A stretch of 64,000 bases of DNA from assembly GCA_016715945.1 (NCBI GenBank), contig JADJXJ010000001.1, forward strand, positions 2,170,001-2,234,000, given 5' to 3'. Positions 51,170-60,523 of this stretch are shown piece by piece. Every line of letters starts with the position of its first letter. Within the stretch, counting starts at the first letter, position 1. This DNA is from Bacteroidota bacterium (GTDB taxonomy: Bacteria; Bacteroidota; Bacteroidia; Bacteroidales; F082). The position numbers and the translations under genes are program-made. A model generated the notes under the pieces. That model ran no database searches and was not told where the DNA came from. It saw only the letters and a program-made list of their open reading frames with translations.

Positions 51170-53823
51170 AAAGATTTTTACTTCTTGCTGTTCTCCTGAT
51201 AATCCACATCATACTTTGGGCACAGCCAAAACCTGAGGTTACCCTGACGGCCCAGGAAGTGGAGGAATATCGCAACCAGGCACGCATGCTGGTGCAGTAT
51301 TTTGAGGGCACGCTCAATTTTCTTGGCGACCCCGAATCAACGGTTCATGACAAGGAAATCATCATCAACGAAAGCTGGGACAAGATTTTTGTGAATGAAA
51401 ATGTGCAGATTGAAGACGACCTCGACGACCGCAGGGATGTGCCCGTGAACAAAGATGTGCGTGCTTACCTCAAAGACGTGGACTTCTTTTTCCGCCATGC
51501 GGTGTTTGCCTTCGATATCCTGAGCATTGACCCCATGGTAGGCCAGCAGGGGCAATTTTATTTTCTGGTGAGCCTTAACCGCAGGCTCAACGCGCGCGCC
51601 CTCAACGGCGACACCATCCGGTCGATCCGTCCGCGCTTCATCGAAATCAACCTCGATCCTTTCAAGAAAGACCTGCGCATTGCCAGCTACTATACCACAA
51701 AACTCAACGAGCGCGAGGAGCTGCGCCATTGGTGGTCGGCCCTGAGCCAGGAGTGGCGCGATTTTTTTGGCGCCAACCTGCTCGTGTTTGATTCCATTCC
51801 ACTATCGCGGGTCATGTATGTGGATCACGAAAAGGTAGCCATCAGGCGCATCCTTACCCAAAAACGTACCGGTCGTTTTTTTGTGGCCGGCAACGACACC
51901 CTGCCCGAAAGCAAACGTCACCTGCTCTATGGCCGAAGGCCAGACACCACTATCGTGGTCAACGATGTGGTGCGCGTGCCCCGCATCGACACCACCAAAA
52001 CCAACCCCTCGGAAGTGGACAACCGCCTGAGGCAGCTGAGTCAGCGCCGCGAACTGAACATCGACAACCAGATACAACTCAACGACCTTTCTCCGCTCTC
52101 GCAGCTGCGTCAGCTCGAAACGGTGAGCTTTGCCAACGTGCCGGCCGTTGACCTGAGCCCCCTGCGCAACCTCAGCCGCCTGAGGACAGTGAACATGCGT
52201 GGCTCGCTCATCGGCGACCTGAGTGCATTTACCTATGCCATCAACCTGCGCGAACTCGACTTTTCGCATACCCGGGTAACCGATATTGCGCCTCTGGCAC
52301 ACCTGCGCCAGCTCGAAAAGGTGATGATGAACGATTGTGCGGTAAGCAGCCTCGAGCCACTGGCAACGCTCGACGACCTGATTGTGGTGGAAGCTTCCGG
52401 CACCCGCGTGAGCAGCCTGGAACCTCTCGCCAACCTGAAAAATCTTCGTATGCTCAATGTGAGCCGCACCCAGGTAAGCAGCCTGGAACCCTTGCGCAAC
52501 ATAAAGTCGCTGCAGCAGCTCAACGTGGAAAACACCGGTGTGGCTGACCTGCAGCCCATAGCTGGCCTTGCCGAACTCAATACGCTGATGATCAGCAACA
52601 CCCTGGTTGGCGACCTGAGCCCACTGCAAAACCTCGCAAAACTCCGCCTGGTTTACAGCGACAACAACCAGGTTAGCCTGGCCACAGCCACTGCTTTCAT
52701 GCGCCTGAGGCCCGATGTGCTGCTGATGTTCAACAGCGAGGAGTTGCAGATTTGGTGGCGCGACCTGCCCATCGCATGGAAAGCGCTGCTGGCCGCCCAG
52801 GGCAACATCAGTCAGAATCCGGGCAAAGAAGAGCTGCACAAACTGCTCAACCTTCGCCGCCTCGACCTGACTGCCACCGACCATATCCAGGACATCGAAC
52901 CGCTGCGCAGATTGTTCAACCTACAGGAGCTTCTGCTCGCAGGCACCAGGGTTACCGGCATTGCGCCGCTCGAAAGCCTGAACAACCTGAGATACCTCGA
53001 TATCTCAGGCACCGCAATATACGACCTTCAGCCTTTGCACAATTGCTTCCTGCTCGAAGAACTGCATGCCGGCAACACCAGCTTACGATCGCTATCTGCT
53101 TTGCACGACCTGAAAAACCTCAGGCTTGTGGTGGCCGACCGCAGCCAGGTTACCAGGGAAGAGGTCGTTGCGCTTCGCGAAAGGAATCCGCGTGCTACTG
53201 TGGTGTATCAAACTGATAACCTGAGGGTTTGGTGGAACAACCTTGCTCCCGAATGGCGCGAATTGCTCGCGCAGGACATGCAGTTGCCCGCTCAGCCAAC
53301 CGGATTGCAATTGCAGACGCTGGTCGATCGCACCGAGCTACGCATTCGCAACACCATCTGGGTTTCGAACCTCGAACCCCTGATGCCGCTGCTGTGGCTT
53401 GAGCACCTCGAACTCACAGGCACCCCGGTGAGCGATCTGGGACCGCTTTCGGGCATGACCCGGCTGCGCTCGCTCGACCTGTCGGGCAATCCCGTCACTG
53501 ACCTCCGACCCCTGTCGAACCTCAAACAACTCGAACAACTGAACCTCGAGGGCAATCCAGTTTCTGACCTCAGCCCGATTGCCCAGCTGCACAATATGCG
53601 CAACCTCAACATCTCGGGCACGCAGGTGCGCCACCTCAGGGCATTGGCCGGAATGAGCCGACTGGAGGAGCTGTCGCTCTACAACACCCGCATCCGCAGC
53701 CTGGCTCCGGCCGATAAAATTGCATCGCTAAAACATGTCAGGTGCTACAATACCCGCATCCCGCGCAGCGCAATCGAAAAAGTGCGGAAAGCGCGTCCGG
53801 ACCTGAACATCCTGTATTATTGA
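51166..53823 (+). CDS. Large exported LRR protein with interspersed tryptophan-rich modules
   Basis: 885 residues, signal peptide 1-19 (ending LWAQ). An N-terminal unique part (20-180), then 19 leucine-rich repeats of 22 residues of the SDS22/internalin type (pattern LxPLxxLxxLxxLxxxxTxVxx). The LRRs fall in three blocks of about 9, 4 and 6, each preceded by a WW..L..EWR..L module with WW at 189-190, 530-531 and 689-690. LRR solenoids bind proteins, so a surface recognition role is likely. It ends without a T9SS domain or lipobox. Coupled to the upstream exported protein by ATGA. The convergent lipoprotein gene overlaps its stop by 7 nt. Confidence 0.88.
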   Translation: MKRFLLLAVLLIIHIILWAQPKPEVTLTAQEVEEYRNQARMLVQYFEGTLNFLGDPESTVHDKEIIINESWDKIFVNENVQIEDDLDDRRDVPVNKDVRAYLKDVDFFFRHAVFAFDILSIDPMVGQQGQFYFLVSLNRRLNARALNGDTIRSIRPRFIEINLDPFKKDLRIASYYTTKLNEREELRHWWSALSQEWRDFFGANLLVFDSIPLSRVMYVDHEKVAIRRILTQKRTGRFFVAGNDTLPESKRHLLYGRRPDTTIVVNDVVRVPRIDTTKTNPSEVDNRLRQLSQRRELNIDNQIQLNDLSPLSQLRQLETVSFANVPAVDLSPLRNLSRLRTVNMRGSLIGDLSAFTYAINLRELDFSHTRVTDIAPLAHLRQLEKVMMNDCAVSSLEPLATLDDLIVVEASGTRVSSLEPLANLKNLRMLNVSRTQVSSLEPLRNIKSLQQLNVENTGVADLQPIAGLAELNTLMISNTLVGDLSPLQNLAKLRLVYSDNNQVSLATATAFMRLRPDVLLMFNSEELQIWWRDLPIAWKALLAAQGNISQNPGKEELHKLLNLRRLDLTATDHIQDIEPLRRLFNLQELLLAGTRVTGIAPLESLNNLRYLDISGTAIYDLQPLHNCFLLEELHAGNTSLRSLSALHDLKNLRLVVADRSQVTREEVVALRERNPRATVVYQTDNLRVWWNNLAPEWRELLAQDMQLPAQPTGLQLQTLVDRTELRIRNTIWVSNLEPLMPLLWLEHLELTGTPVSDLGPLSGMTRLRSLDLSGNPVTDLRPLSNLKQLEQLNLEGNPVSDLSPIAQLHNMRNLNISGTQVRHLRALAGMSRLEELSLYNTRIRSLAPADKIASLKHVRCYNTRIPRSAIEKVRKARPDLNILYY

Positions 53824-54338
53824 CCTGGCCTGGGCCTGATAATCAGAGGCGTAACAACTTCGTTGCTGAGGTTTAGCGCCCTGTCGGCCAGCTGGATGCG
53901 GTATTGAATGGTGTCGCGGCTTGAGGTGGGATCGTACACATCCAGATCGTATTCGATCACACCTTTAATGGAACGCTTCTGGTTTTTGGGAATCAGGGGC
54001 GGAATGCGGGCACTGAAGTTCAGGTCAGTACGTTCAACCAAATTGCCATTCCTGAGCTCAAAAAAACGAAGCTTCAGGTTGTAGTAGAATTCCCCTCCGG
54101 GGTGAAAGGGCGGAAGGGTGTCGCTCTGGTCAAGACCGATATCTCCATCCCCATCCTGATAGCTGATAAACAGCCTGCCCTTGCCTGTGAATCCACCATC
54201 AGGCAAAACGAGCACCTTAAAATCGGAAAAGGCTATTTGGGGTTCGGGCGGATACTCCTCAAACTTGCGGCACGAAGATATGACCAGCACAGCGGCAATC
54301 AGGAAAAGGAAGAAGTGTAATTTTGCCTTTGGCAGCAT
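53817..54338 (-). CDS. Lipoprotein of unknown function
   Basis: 173 residues, SPII signal with lipobox VISSC (C23), then a beta-sandwich-like chain: SDFKVLVLPDGGFTGKGRLFISY followed by QDGDGDIG, a calcium-binding-like Asp-rich turn, and DTIQYRIQLADRALNLSNEV. Resembles the small lipoproteins with an Ig-like domain common in the phylum; function unknown. Convergent with the LRR gene, overlapping by 7 nt, and divergent from the acyl-protein synthetase. Confidence 0.75.
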   Translation of the reverse strand: MLPKAKLHFFLFLIAAVLVISSCRKFEEYPPEPQIAFSDFKVLVLPDGGFTGKGRLFISYQDGDGDIGLDQSDTLPPFHPGGEFYYNLKLRFFELRNGNLVERTDLNFSARIPPLIPKNQKRSIKGVIEYDLDVYDPTSSRDTIQYRIQLADRALNLSNEVVTPLIIRPRPGQ

Positions 54339-54378
54339 CGAACCTCAGATTATCAACCCAGCAAAAATAAACCATATC

Positions 54379-55380
54379 GTGAAGCCGGAGTCTTCGATTG
54401 ACCAACAGCTGCGCAAAAAACTATTCAGCCTGAGCCGGGATGAGTTCGAAAGTGTGGCTCTGGAGGTTTTCCGTTTTCAGTATGCACATTGCGATGTGTA
54501 CAACCAGTGGTGCAAAACACTGGGTATCAGGCTGTCGCAAGTCAGGCGGCTCGAAGACATCCCCTTTCTGCCCGTAGAGTTTTTCCGCACACACAGGGTG
54601 ATGACGCTGCACAACAAGGGAGAGGTAGTGTTTACGAGCTCAGGTACAACCTCGGCCATGACCAGCAGGCACTGGGTGGCCGATGTGTCGCTATATGAAG
54701 AAAGCTATCTGAAAGGTTTCAGCAGGTTTTATGGCAGGCCGTCCGATTATGCCATACTTGCCCTGCTGCCCTCCTACCTCGAACGCAGCGGATCGTCGCT
54801 GGTGCATATGACGCAGGGCCTCATCCGACTAAGCGGACGGCCACAATCGGGTTTTTATCTGAACGAACTCGAAAACCTTCAACGCATGCTGATCTCGCTC
54901 AGGCAGGAAAACATTCCAAGCCTGCTGATCGGCGTGACGTATGCCCTGCTCGACATGGCAGCCGCTTATCCGGTTGATTTTCCCGAACTCATTGTCATGG
55001 AAACCGGCGGAATGAAAGGACGAAGGCGCGAGATGGTGCGCGAAGAAGTGCATCAGCACCTCAAACAAGGTTTTGGTGTGCCCACGGTCCACTCGGAATA
55101 TGGTATGACGGAATTGCTTTCGCAGGCCTATTCGAAGGGCGAAGGACGCTTTGCCTGTCCGCCCTGGATGCGTGTGCTGATACGCGACATGAACGACCCC
55201 TTTGCCATCATGCCTGCAGGGCGCAGCGGAGGAATCAACATCATCGACCTGGCCAACCTTTACAGCTGTTCCTTTATTGCGGTTCAGGATGTGGGAAAGC
55301 TGCACCCCGACGGAGGTTTCGAAGTGCTCGGACGCTTCGACAACAGCCAGCTGCGCGGCTGCAACCTGATGATCGGATAA
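54379..55380 (+). CDS. LuxE/PaaK-like acyl-protein synthetase
   Basis: 333 residues, cytosolic, adenylate-forming (ANL) superfamily branch of LuxE. AMP-binding P-loop is TSSGTTSAMTSRHW (about 78-91), the second nucleotide motif is HSEYGMTELLSQAY, and the ATP-ribose aspartate follows in VQDVGKLHPDGGFEVLGRFD. It activates a carboxylate, probably a fatty acid, for transfer to a protein or other acceptor; no LuxC/LuxD genes are near. The GTG at 54379 avoids overlap with the divergent lipoprotein; longer in-frame starts exist (54181) but run antisense over it. It precedes the IPExxxVDY and pyk genes. Confidence 0.82.
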   Translation: MKPESSIDQQLRKKLFSLSRDEFESVALEVFRFQYAHCDVYNQWCKTLGIRLSQVRRLEDIPFLPVEFFRTHRVMTLHNKGEVVFTSSGTTSAMTSRHWVADVSLYEESYLKGFSRFYGRPSDYAILALLPSYLERSGSSLVHMTQGLIRLSGRPQSGFYLNELENLQRMLISLRQENIPSLLIGVTYALLDMAAAYPVDFPELIVMETGGMKGRRREMVREEVHQHLKQGFGVPTVHSEYGMTELLSQAYSKGEGRFACPPWMRVLIRDMNDPFAIMPAGRSGGINIIDLANLYSCSFIAVQDVGKLHPDGGFEVLGRFDNSQLRGCNLMIG

Positions 55381-55453
55381 AAATCGCACCCCGCCAAGGC
55401 ATGCAGGCCACTTTTCTTTTGTAATTTCGTCTGAGCATTCACAGCCTTTGCCC

Positions 55454-55945
55454 ATGTCACCCAAAAAGCGCGTACTGCAAGTCCAGGCCTTCGACGACAT
55501 CGTGGTTATCGGCATAAGCACCACACTCACCGATTACAAACTCACCTGGCACCTGAACCAGTCGCTCGGGCTCGACATGAAAAAACTGCCCGGCCTGCCC
55601 GGGCCTCAACCACATGCGGGGCCTTTGTCCTTTTATTATTACAATGCCGGAGAAAATGAAAATGTGTTCAGCATGCTGCAACTGGTCAACGAAGGATATC
55701 GTTTGCTTAGCCTGCCCGTGCCGATTGATTATCTTCTGGTTGTGCGCAACAGCATCAAAGACGAAAATCTGGCACATATCCTGACAACCATAAGGGGAAT
55801 CAAAGACGTGCTGGCGGCCTGGCAGATAGACCCTTCAAAAACCAAAGGTCTGGAAGCTGTACTCGAAGCCCTGGAGTTCCACGAACTAAGCCTGACCCGT
55901 CAACCCGCACCAAGGCGCTCCCGTCCCGGACTGCCAAATGATTAA
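55454..55945 (+). CDS. IPExxxVDY-family protein
   Basis: 163 residues. Short soluble protein with the family's central segment, here LPVPIDYLLVV (the Glu is replaced). N-terminal DDIVVIGISTTLTDYKLTWHLN and FYYYNAGENENVFSML match the conserved blocks. These genes sit just before pyruvate kinase in many Bacteroidota. Function unknown. Overlap or close spacing with pyk supports co-expression. Confidence 0.85.
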   Translation: MSPKKRVLQVQAFDDIVVIGISTTLTDYKLTWHLNQSLGLDMKKLPGLPGPQPHAGPLSFYYYNAGENENVFSMLQLVNEGYRLLSLPVPIDYLLVVRNSIKDENLAHILTTIRGIKDVLAAWQIDPSKTKGLEAVLEALEFHELSLTRQPAPRRSRPGLPND

Positions 55946-55955
55946 AAATATTCAC

Positions 55956-57386
55956 ATGAAAACCAAGATTATTGCTACCATCGGACCAGCCTCCCGGTCA
56001 ACGGAAATGCTTCACCGAATGGCTGATGCCGGAATGGATGTGGTCAGGCTCAATTTTTCGCATGGCAGCCACGACGAACACCGACAGGTTATTGATGCCA
56101 TTACAGCGTATAACCAGCTGAATGATAAGAACATAGCTTTGCTGGCCGACCTTCAGGGACCAAAAATTCGTCTGGGTGACCTTCCCGCCGGAGGCATCGC
56201 CCTGAAACCGGGCGACCGCATCAGTTTCAGCACCCGCGAGCAAAACACGACCGACGATTGTATCTATATCAGCTACAGCACCTTTGCATCGGATGTGAAA
56301 CCCGGCGAAACCATCCTGGTGGACGATGGCAAGATTGCGCTTAAAGTGGTGAGCACCAACAAGCAAGACAAGGTATTGCTCGAATCGGTCAACGGAGGCC
56401 TACTGCAATCGCGCAAGGGAGTCAACCTGCCGGAAACCAGCATTTCGCTGCCATCGCTCACCCGCAAAGACCTCGACGACCTCGACTTTATCCTCAGCCA
56501 GGGCGTACAGTGGGTGGCCCTGTCGTTTGTCAGGTCGGCCATCGACATCCACATCCTGCGCAGCCGCATCGAAGCGCACCCTTCCGAGGCCAAACCGCGC
56601 ATTGTGGCCAAGATTGAAAAACCTCAGGCTGTCAGAGATATCGAAGCCATAGTGGAAGCTGCGGATGCCGTGATGATTGCCCGTGGCGACCTGGGCGTGG
56701 AAATGCCCATGCAAACGGTGCCCATGATACAGAAAAACATCATCCGGCTCTGTCAGAAAGCAGGCAAACCCGTTATCGTTGCCACACAGATGATGGAAGC
56801 CATGATCGAGAATATCCGGCCAACCCGGGCCGAGGTGAACGATGTGGCCAACTCGGTGCTCGATGGCGCCGACGCCCTGATGCTCAGTGGCGAAACCTCG
56901 GTGGGACGCTATCCGGTGGAAACCATTCAAACCATGCAGCGCATCATCAGCCAGATTGAAGATTACGATGCCATCTATCACGCCCACACCTTAAATCAAC
57001 CCGTGGCAGGCGAACGGTTTGGCAGCGATGCCGTGCTCTATAATGCCGTGGAAATGGCCAGGCTTACCAAAGCCGCCGCCATTGTGGTCGTTACCCATTC
57101 GGGCTATTCGGCCATACGCCTTGCCAGCCACAGGCCCAAAGCCAAACTGCTTGTATTTTCCAACTGCCGCCACATCCTCCAGACCCTCAACATGGTCTGG
57201 GGGGTCGAAGGGTTTTATGACAGCGACACCGACAACAGCGACCAGCTCATGCAACGCATTGGCGAACGCCTCATCAGCCAGCAGCTCATCGAAAATGGCG
57301 CCTATTACATCCAGGTGCTGAGCACACCCTCGTGGAAAAAAGGCGCTTCGAACACCCTGAGGCTGGGAGTGGCCGGTGAAGAATAG
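55956..57386 (+). CDS. pyk: Pyruvate kinase
   Basis: Last ATP-making step of glycolysis. 476 residues. Motifs: IATIGPASRS and VVRLNFSHGSHDEH at the N-terminus, MIARGDLGVEMP, the signature IVEAADAVMIARGDLG region, and ADALMLSGETSVGRYP. The ATG at 55956 (MKTKIIATIGP) is preferred; an in-frame ATG at 55938 overlaps the preceding gene by 8 nt and is possible. Confidence 0.95.
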   Translation: MKTKIIATIGPASRSTEMLHRMADAGMDVVRLNFSHGSHDEHRQVIDAITAYNQLNDKNIALLADLQGPKIRLGDLPAGGIALKPGDRISFSTREQNTTDDCIYISYSTFASDVKPGETILVDDGKIALKVVSTNKQDKVLLESVNGGLLQSRKGVNLPETSISLPSLTRKDLDDLDFILSQGVQWVALSFVRSAIDIHILRSRIEAHPSEAKPRIVAKIEKPQAVRDIEAIVEAADAVMIARGDLGVEMPMQTVPMIQKNIIRLCQKAGKPVIVATQMMEAMIENIRPTRAEVNDVANSVLDGADALMLSGETSVGRYPVETIQTMQRIISQIEDYDAIYHAHTLNQPVAGERFGSDAVLYNAVEMARLTKAAAIVVVTHSGYSAIRLASHRPKAKLLVFSNCRHILQTLNMVWGVEGFYDSDTDNSDQLMQRIGERLISQQLIENGAYYIQVLSTPSWKKGASNTLRLGVAGEE

Positions 57387-57395
57387 AACAACAGC

Positions 57396-58412
57396 TTACA
57401 CAAAAGCCTCAAACTGCCGGAGAAAACGCAGGTCGTTTTCGAAAAACATCCGCAGGTCGTTGATCTGATATTTCATCATGGTGATGCGTTCAATACCCAT
57501 ACCAAAAGCATAGCCCGAATACATCTTGCTGTCGATGCCGCAAGCTTCGAGCACATTCGGATCCACCATACCGCAGCCGAGGATTTCGACCCAACCAGAG
57601 TATTTGCATATGTTGCAACCCTTGCCTCCGCAGATGTTGCACGACACGTCCATCTCGGCCGATATTTCGGTGAAAGGAAAATACGATGGCCTGAAGCGGA
57701 TGCGTGTTTCCGGACCGAAAAACTCGGTGGCAAAATAGTAGAGGGTTTGCTTGAGGTCGGCAAACGAAACATCTTTATCTACATACAACCCCTCAATCTG
57801 ATGAAAAATGCAGTGTGCCCTGGCCGAGATGGCTTCGTTGCGGAATACCCTGCCCGGCGCAATGATGCGAATGGGCAGTTTACCTTGTTCCATCACCCGC
57901 ACCTGCACGCTGGAAGTGTGCGTACGCAGGGCCACATCGGGCAATTTCCGCAAAAAGAAAGTGTCCTGCATGTCGCGGGCAGGATGTTCCTCAGGGAAGT
58001 TGAGCGCTGTGAAATTGTGGAAATCGTCCTCAATTTCAGGGCCTTCGGCAATCACAAAACCAACGCGCTCGAAAATGCTGTTGATCTGGCGACGCACGAT
58101 TGATATGGGATGCCGTCCACCGGTTTCGGGAAGCACTGGCAGGCTTGCGTCGAACTGAAGGTTGTTGTCGTTCGCTTCGGCAAAGCGCTCCTGCAGTTGC
58201 CTGAGCTTTTCTTCGGCTTCCTGCTTGAGGTTGTTGAGCAGCATGCCCATCTCTTTGCGATGTTCGGCAGCAACCTGCCTGAAATCGGCAAACAAGGCAG
58301 GAATCAGCCCCTTTTTACTCAGAAACTTTAGCCTGAACTCTTCCAGTTGCTCCCTGGTTTCGGGGGCAGCTTGCTGCACCTCGCTCAGCAGTTGGGCAAT
58401 GCGTTCTTTCAT
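57396..58412 (-). CDS. pheS: Phenylalanyl-tRNA synthetase, alpha subunit
   Basis: Charges tRNA-Phe together with PheT, which is not in the window. 338 residues: N-terminal coiled coil (MKERIAQLLSEVQ...), class II motif 2 RVFRNEAISARAHC, motif 3 FGMGIERITMMKY, and the bacterial CNICGGKGCNICKYSGWVE insert. Start at 58412; the frame is open to 58439 without homology. Confidence 0.95.
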   Translation of the reverse strand: MKERIAQLLSEVQQAAPETREQLEEFRLKFLSKKGLIPALFADFRQVAAEHRKEMGMLLNNLKQEAEEKLRQLQERFAEANDNNLQFDASLPVLPETGGRHPISIVRRQINSIFERVGFVIAEGPEIEDDFHNFTALNFPEEHPARDMQDTFFLRKLPDVALRTHTSSVQVRVMEQGKLPIRIIAPGRVFRNEAISARAHCIFHQIEGLYVDKDVSFADLKQTLYYFATEFFGPETRIRFRPSYFPFTEISAEMDVSCNICGGKGCNICKYSGWVEILGCGMVDPNVLEACGIDSKMYSGYAFGMGIERITMMKYQINDLRMFFENDLRFLRQFEAFV

Positions 58413-58422
58413 GATCAGCGGA

Positions 58423-59049
58423 TTATTCCAGAATTTCAATTTTCATCTTTACTTCGGTGAGCGGACGGTCGCCGGGCCCAGTCTTGACGGCTGCAATCTT
58501 GTCGATCACATCCAGGCCGTCGATAACTTCGCCAAAAACAGTATAACCGCCATCCAGGTGTGGCGTGCCGCCAATGGTGGTGTACAGCCTGCGTTGTTCG
58601 GGGGTATATTTCATGCCGTTGCGGGCAGCCATGGCGTTGAGGGTGGCATCGTCGAACCGCTGTCCCTGAACGATATAGAACTGCGAACCGGAGGATTTCT
58701 TTTCGGGATTCACCTGATCGCCCAGGCGGGCAGCTGCAAGTGCACCTTTCTTGTGTATGTAGTGCGGCCTGAATTCGGCATCAATGGTGTAGCCGGGATC
58801 ATTCTGCCCATTGGCATTTCCTCCGCCCTGAATCATAAAATTGTTGATCACACGGTGAAAAGGCGAGTCGTTGTACCAACCCTGCTTCACCAGCTTAATG
58901 AAGTTGTCGCGGTGTTTTGGGGTATCGTTGTAAAGCTTGGCAGTCATGTTGCCGTATGGCGTTTTGATCAGTACCAGCGTTTCTGGTTTTTGCTGGGCCG
59001 ATGCCCACCAGCCCATGAGCACGAAGGCCATGACAATGATGTTGCGCAT
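58423..59049 (-). CDS. Exported cyclophilin-type peptidyl-prolyl isomerase
   Basis: 208 residues with signal peptide 1-18 (ASAQ). Cyclophilin fold with FHRVINNFMIQGGG (catalytic Arg), SSGSQFYIVQGQ and HLDGGYTVFGEVIDG. The inserted region LNAMAARNGMKYTPEQRR is common in Bacteroidota homologues. 10 nt upstream of pheS, so probably co-transcribed. Confidence 0.92.
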   Translation of the reverse strand: MRNIIVMAFVLMGWWASAQQKPETLVLIKTPYGNMTAKLYNDTPKHRDNFIKLVKQGWYNDSPFHRVINNFMIQGGGNANGQNDPGYTIDAEFRPHYIHKKGALAAARLGDQVNPEKKSSGSQFYIVQGQRFDDATLNAMAARNGMKYTPEQRRLYTTIGGTPHLDGGYTVFGEVIDGLDVIDKIAAVKTGPGDRPLTEVKMKIEILE

Positions 59050-59104
59050 AAGTCAAATAAGTTTTAAAGCCCACAAAATTAAGAAAATTGCCCTTCGACC
59101 CTGT

Positions 59105-59689
59105 TCAGGCTTTACCGGTTCTGGCCTGGTTGTAGCATGCGCGGCACAGTGGTTCGTAGCTTTCGGTTTCGCCAAGCATGACCAATTTTTCGTTTGGCAC
59201 CTTGCGGAAGGAATAATTGGCCAGGTTTCCGCAACGCATACAAATGGCATGAACCTTTGTAACATACTCAGCCACAGACATTAATGCCGGAATTGGTCCG
59301 AACGGATTGCCCAAAAAATCCATATCCAGACCGGCCACAATAACCCGTATGCCCTGATCGGCCAGATGGTTGCACACGCTAAGCAGTTCGCTGTCGAAAA
59401 ACTGTGCTTCATCAATGCCTATGACGTCGCAGTCGTTGGCGTAAAACAGAATCTGCGAGGCACTTTCCACCGGAATGGAACGGATGGAAGTGGCATCGTG
59501 CGAAACAACATCCTCTTCGCTGTAGCGTTTGTCGATATGCGGTTTGAAAATTTCGACCTTCTGGCGGGCAATGCGGGCGCGGTTGAGCCTTCGGATAAGT
59601 TCTTCGGTCTTGCCCGAAAACATCGAGCCGCAAATCACTTCGATCCATCCTGCCCTTTGCGGCCCGCGATTCTCTTTTTCATGAAACAT
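59105..59689 (-). CDS. tdk: Thymidine kinase
   Basis: Salvages thymidine. 194 residues, type II TK: P-loop GSMFSGKTEELIRRLNRA, DDE-type IGIDEAQFFD, and the lid zinc site CMRCGN ... CRACYNQ. Its -10-like region is shared with the divergent 59774 gene. Confidence 0.95.
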   Translation of the reverse strand: MFHEKENRGPQRAGWIEVICGSMFSGKTEELIRRLNRARIARQKVEIFKPHIDKRYSEEDVVSHDATSIRSIPVESASQILFYANDCDVIGIDEAQFFDSELLSVCNHLADQGIRVIVAGLDMDFLGNPFGPIPALMSVAEYVTKVHAICMRCGNLANYSFRKVPNEKLVMLGETESYEPLCRACYNQARTGKA

Positions 59690-59773
59690 GCCCTAAACTT
59701 CGATAAGTGTTGCTAATTTTACCTTCGCGCAAATGTAGTCAAACACACCGAAAGGATTTTCATCTCAACGCAT

Positions 59774-60523
59774 ATGACTTCACTCAAAAACATTGGTCAT
59801 TTGGGTCAGGCAGCCCGGCGGGCACGACAAATAGCCGAAATAGCCGAAAAGCTTGCCACCTCCGTCCAGCCCCTGCATCAGGCCGATATCGACCTGCTCA
59901 GGATGAACAGCCTGCAACTGTATGAGGAACTATTGATGTTAGGTGCGGAACTAACTGATGTACATTTAGTTAAAGATGCTCCAGAACATAACGTAAAAAA
60001 AGAGACTGCCTCACCTGAACCGCCGGCCACTCCACAACCTGAACCGGCAAAGGCAAGCACAGCGAATGCTGAACCCGAGACAATTGCTCCCCGGGTAGAA
60101 ACAATCCTCTCTCCACCCAAAACTACCCCGGCCAAAGCAACAACTGACACAACTGAAAACCTTCCGCGCCAGAAGCAAACATCCGGCTTTTTGCCCGACC
60201 TGTTTTCCGACGGAACCATTCCACTGGCAGATAAAATGGCCGCCCAGCCCGACAACACCCTCGCTGCCAGGCTTGGCAAAAGCCCCATAAGCGACCTGCG
60301 CAAAGCCATCGGTATTAACGATAAGTTTCTGTTTATTAACGAATTGTTCGAAGGAAACATTCAGCAATACAACCATGCCATCGACGAACTCGATGGTTTT
60401 AAAAGCTACAATGGCGCAAAAACCTATCTGATTGAACTTAGCGTGCTTTATGGCTGGGACCCTGAATCGGCAGCCGCTCAAAAACTCCACGAACTCATCG
60501 AACGTAAATTTGAACATGCATGA
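59774..60523 (+). CDS. Unknown protein with a Pro/Ala/Thr-rich linker
   Basis: 249 residues, no signal. A helical N-terminus (about 1-75), a low-complexity linker (about 76-140: EPPATPQPEPAKAST...), then a C-terminal domain with SGFLPDLFSD, ISDLRKAIGINDKFLFINEL, FEGNIQQYNHAIDELDGF and YNGAKTYLIELSVLYGW. The last block is shared by uncharacterised Bacteroidota proteins I remember but cannot name. Its stop overlaps the M28 peptidase start (ATGA). Confidence 0.75.
   Translation: MTSLKNIGHLGQAARRARQIAEIAEKLATSVQPLHQADIDLLRMNSLQLYEELLMLGAELTDVHLVKDAPEHNVKKETASPEPPATPQPEPAKASTANAEPETIAPRVETILSPPKTTPAKATTDTTENLPRQKQTSGFLPDLFSDGTIPLADKMAAQPDNTLAARLGKSPISDLRKAIGINDKFLFINELFEGNIQQYNHAIDELDGFKSYNGAKTYLIELSVLYGWDPESAAAQKLHELIERKFEHA

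Noticed and set aside
54181..54378. Upstream start for the LuxE-like gene
   Set aside because: The added 66 residues are the antisense of the lipoprotein gene and do not resemble the LuxE family.
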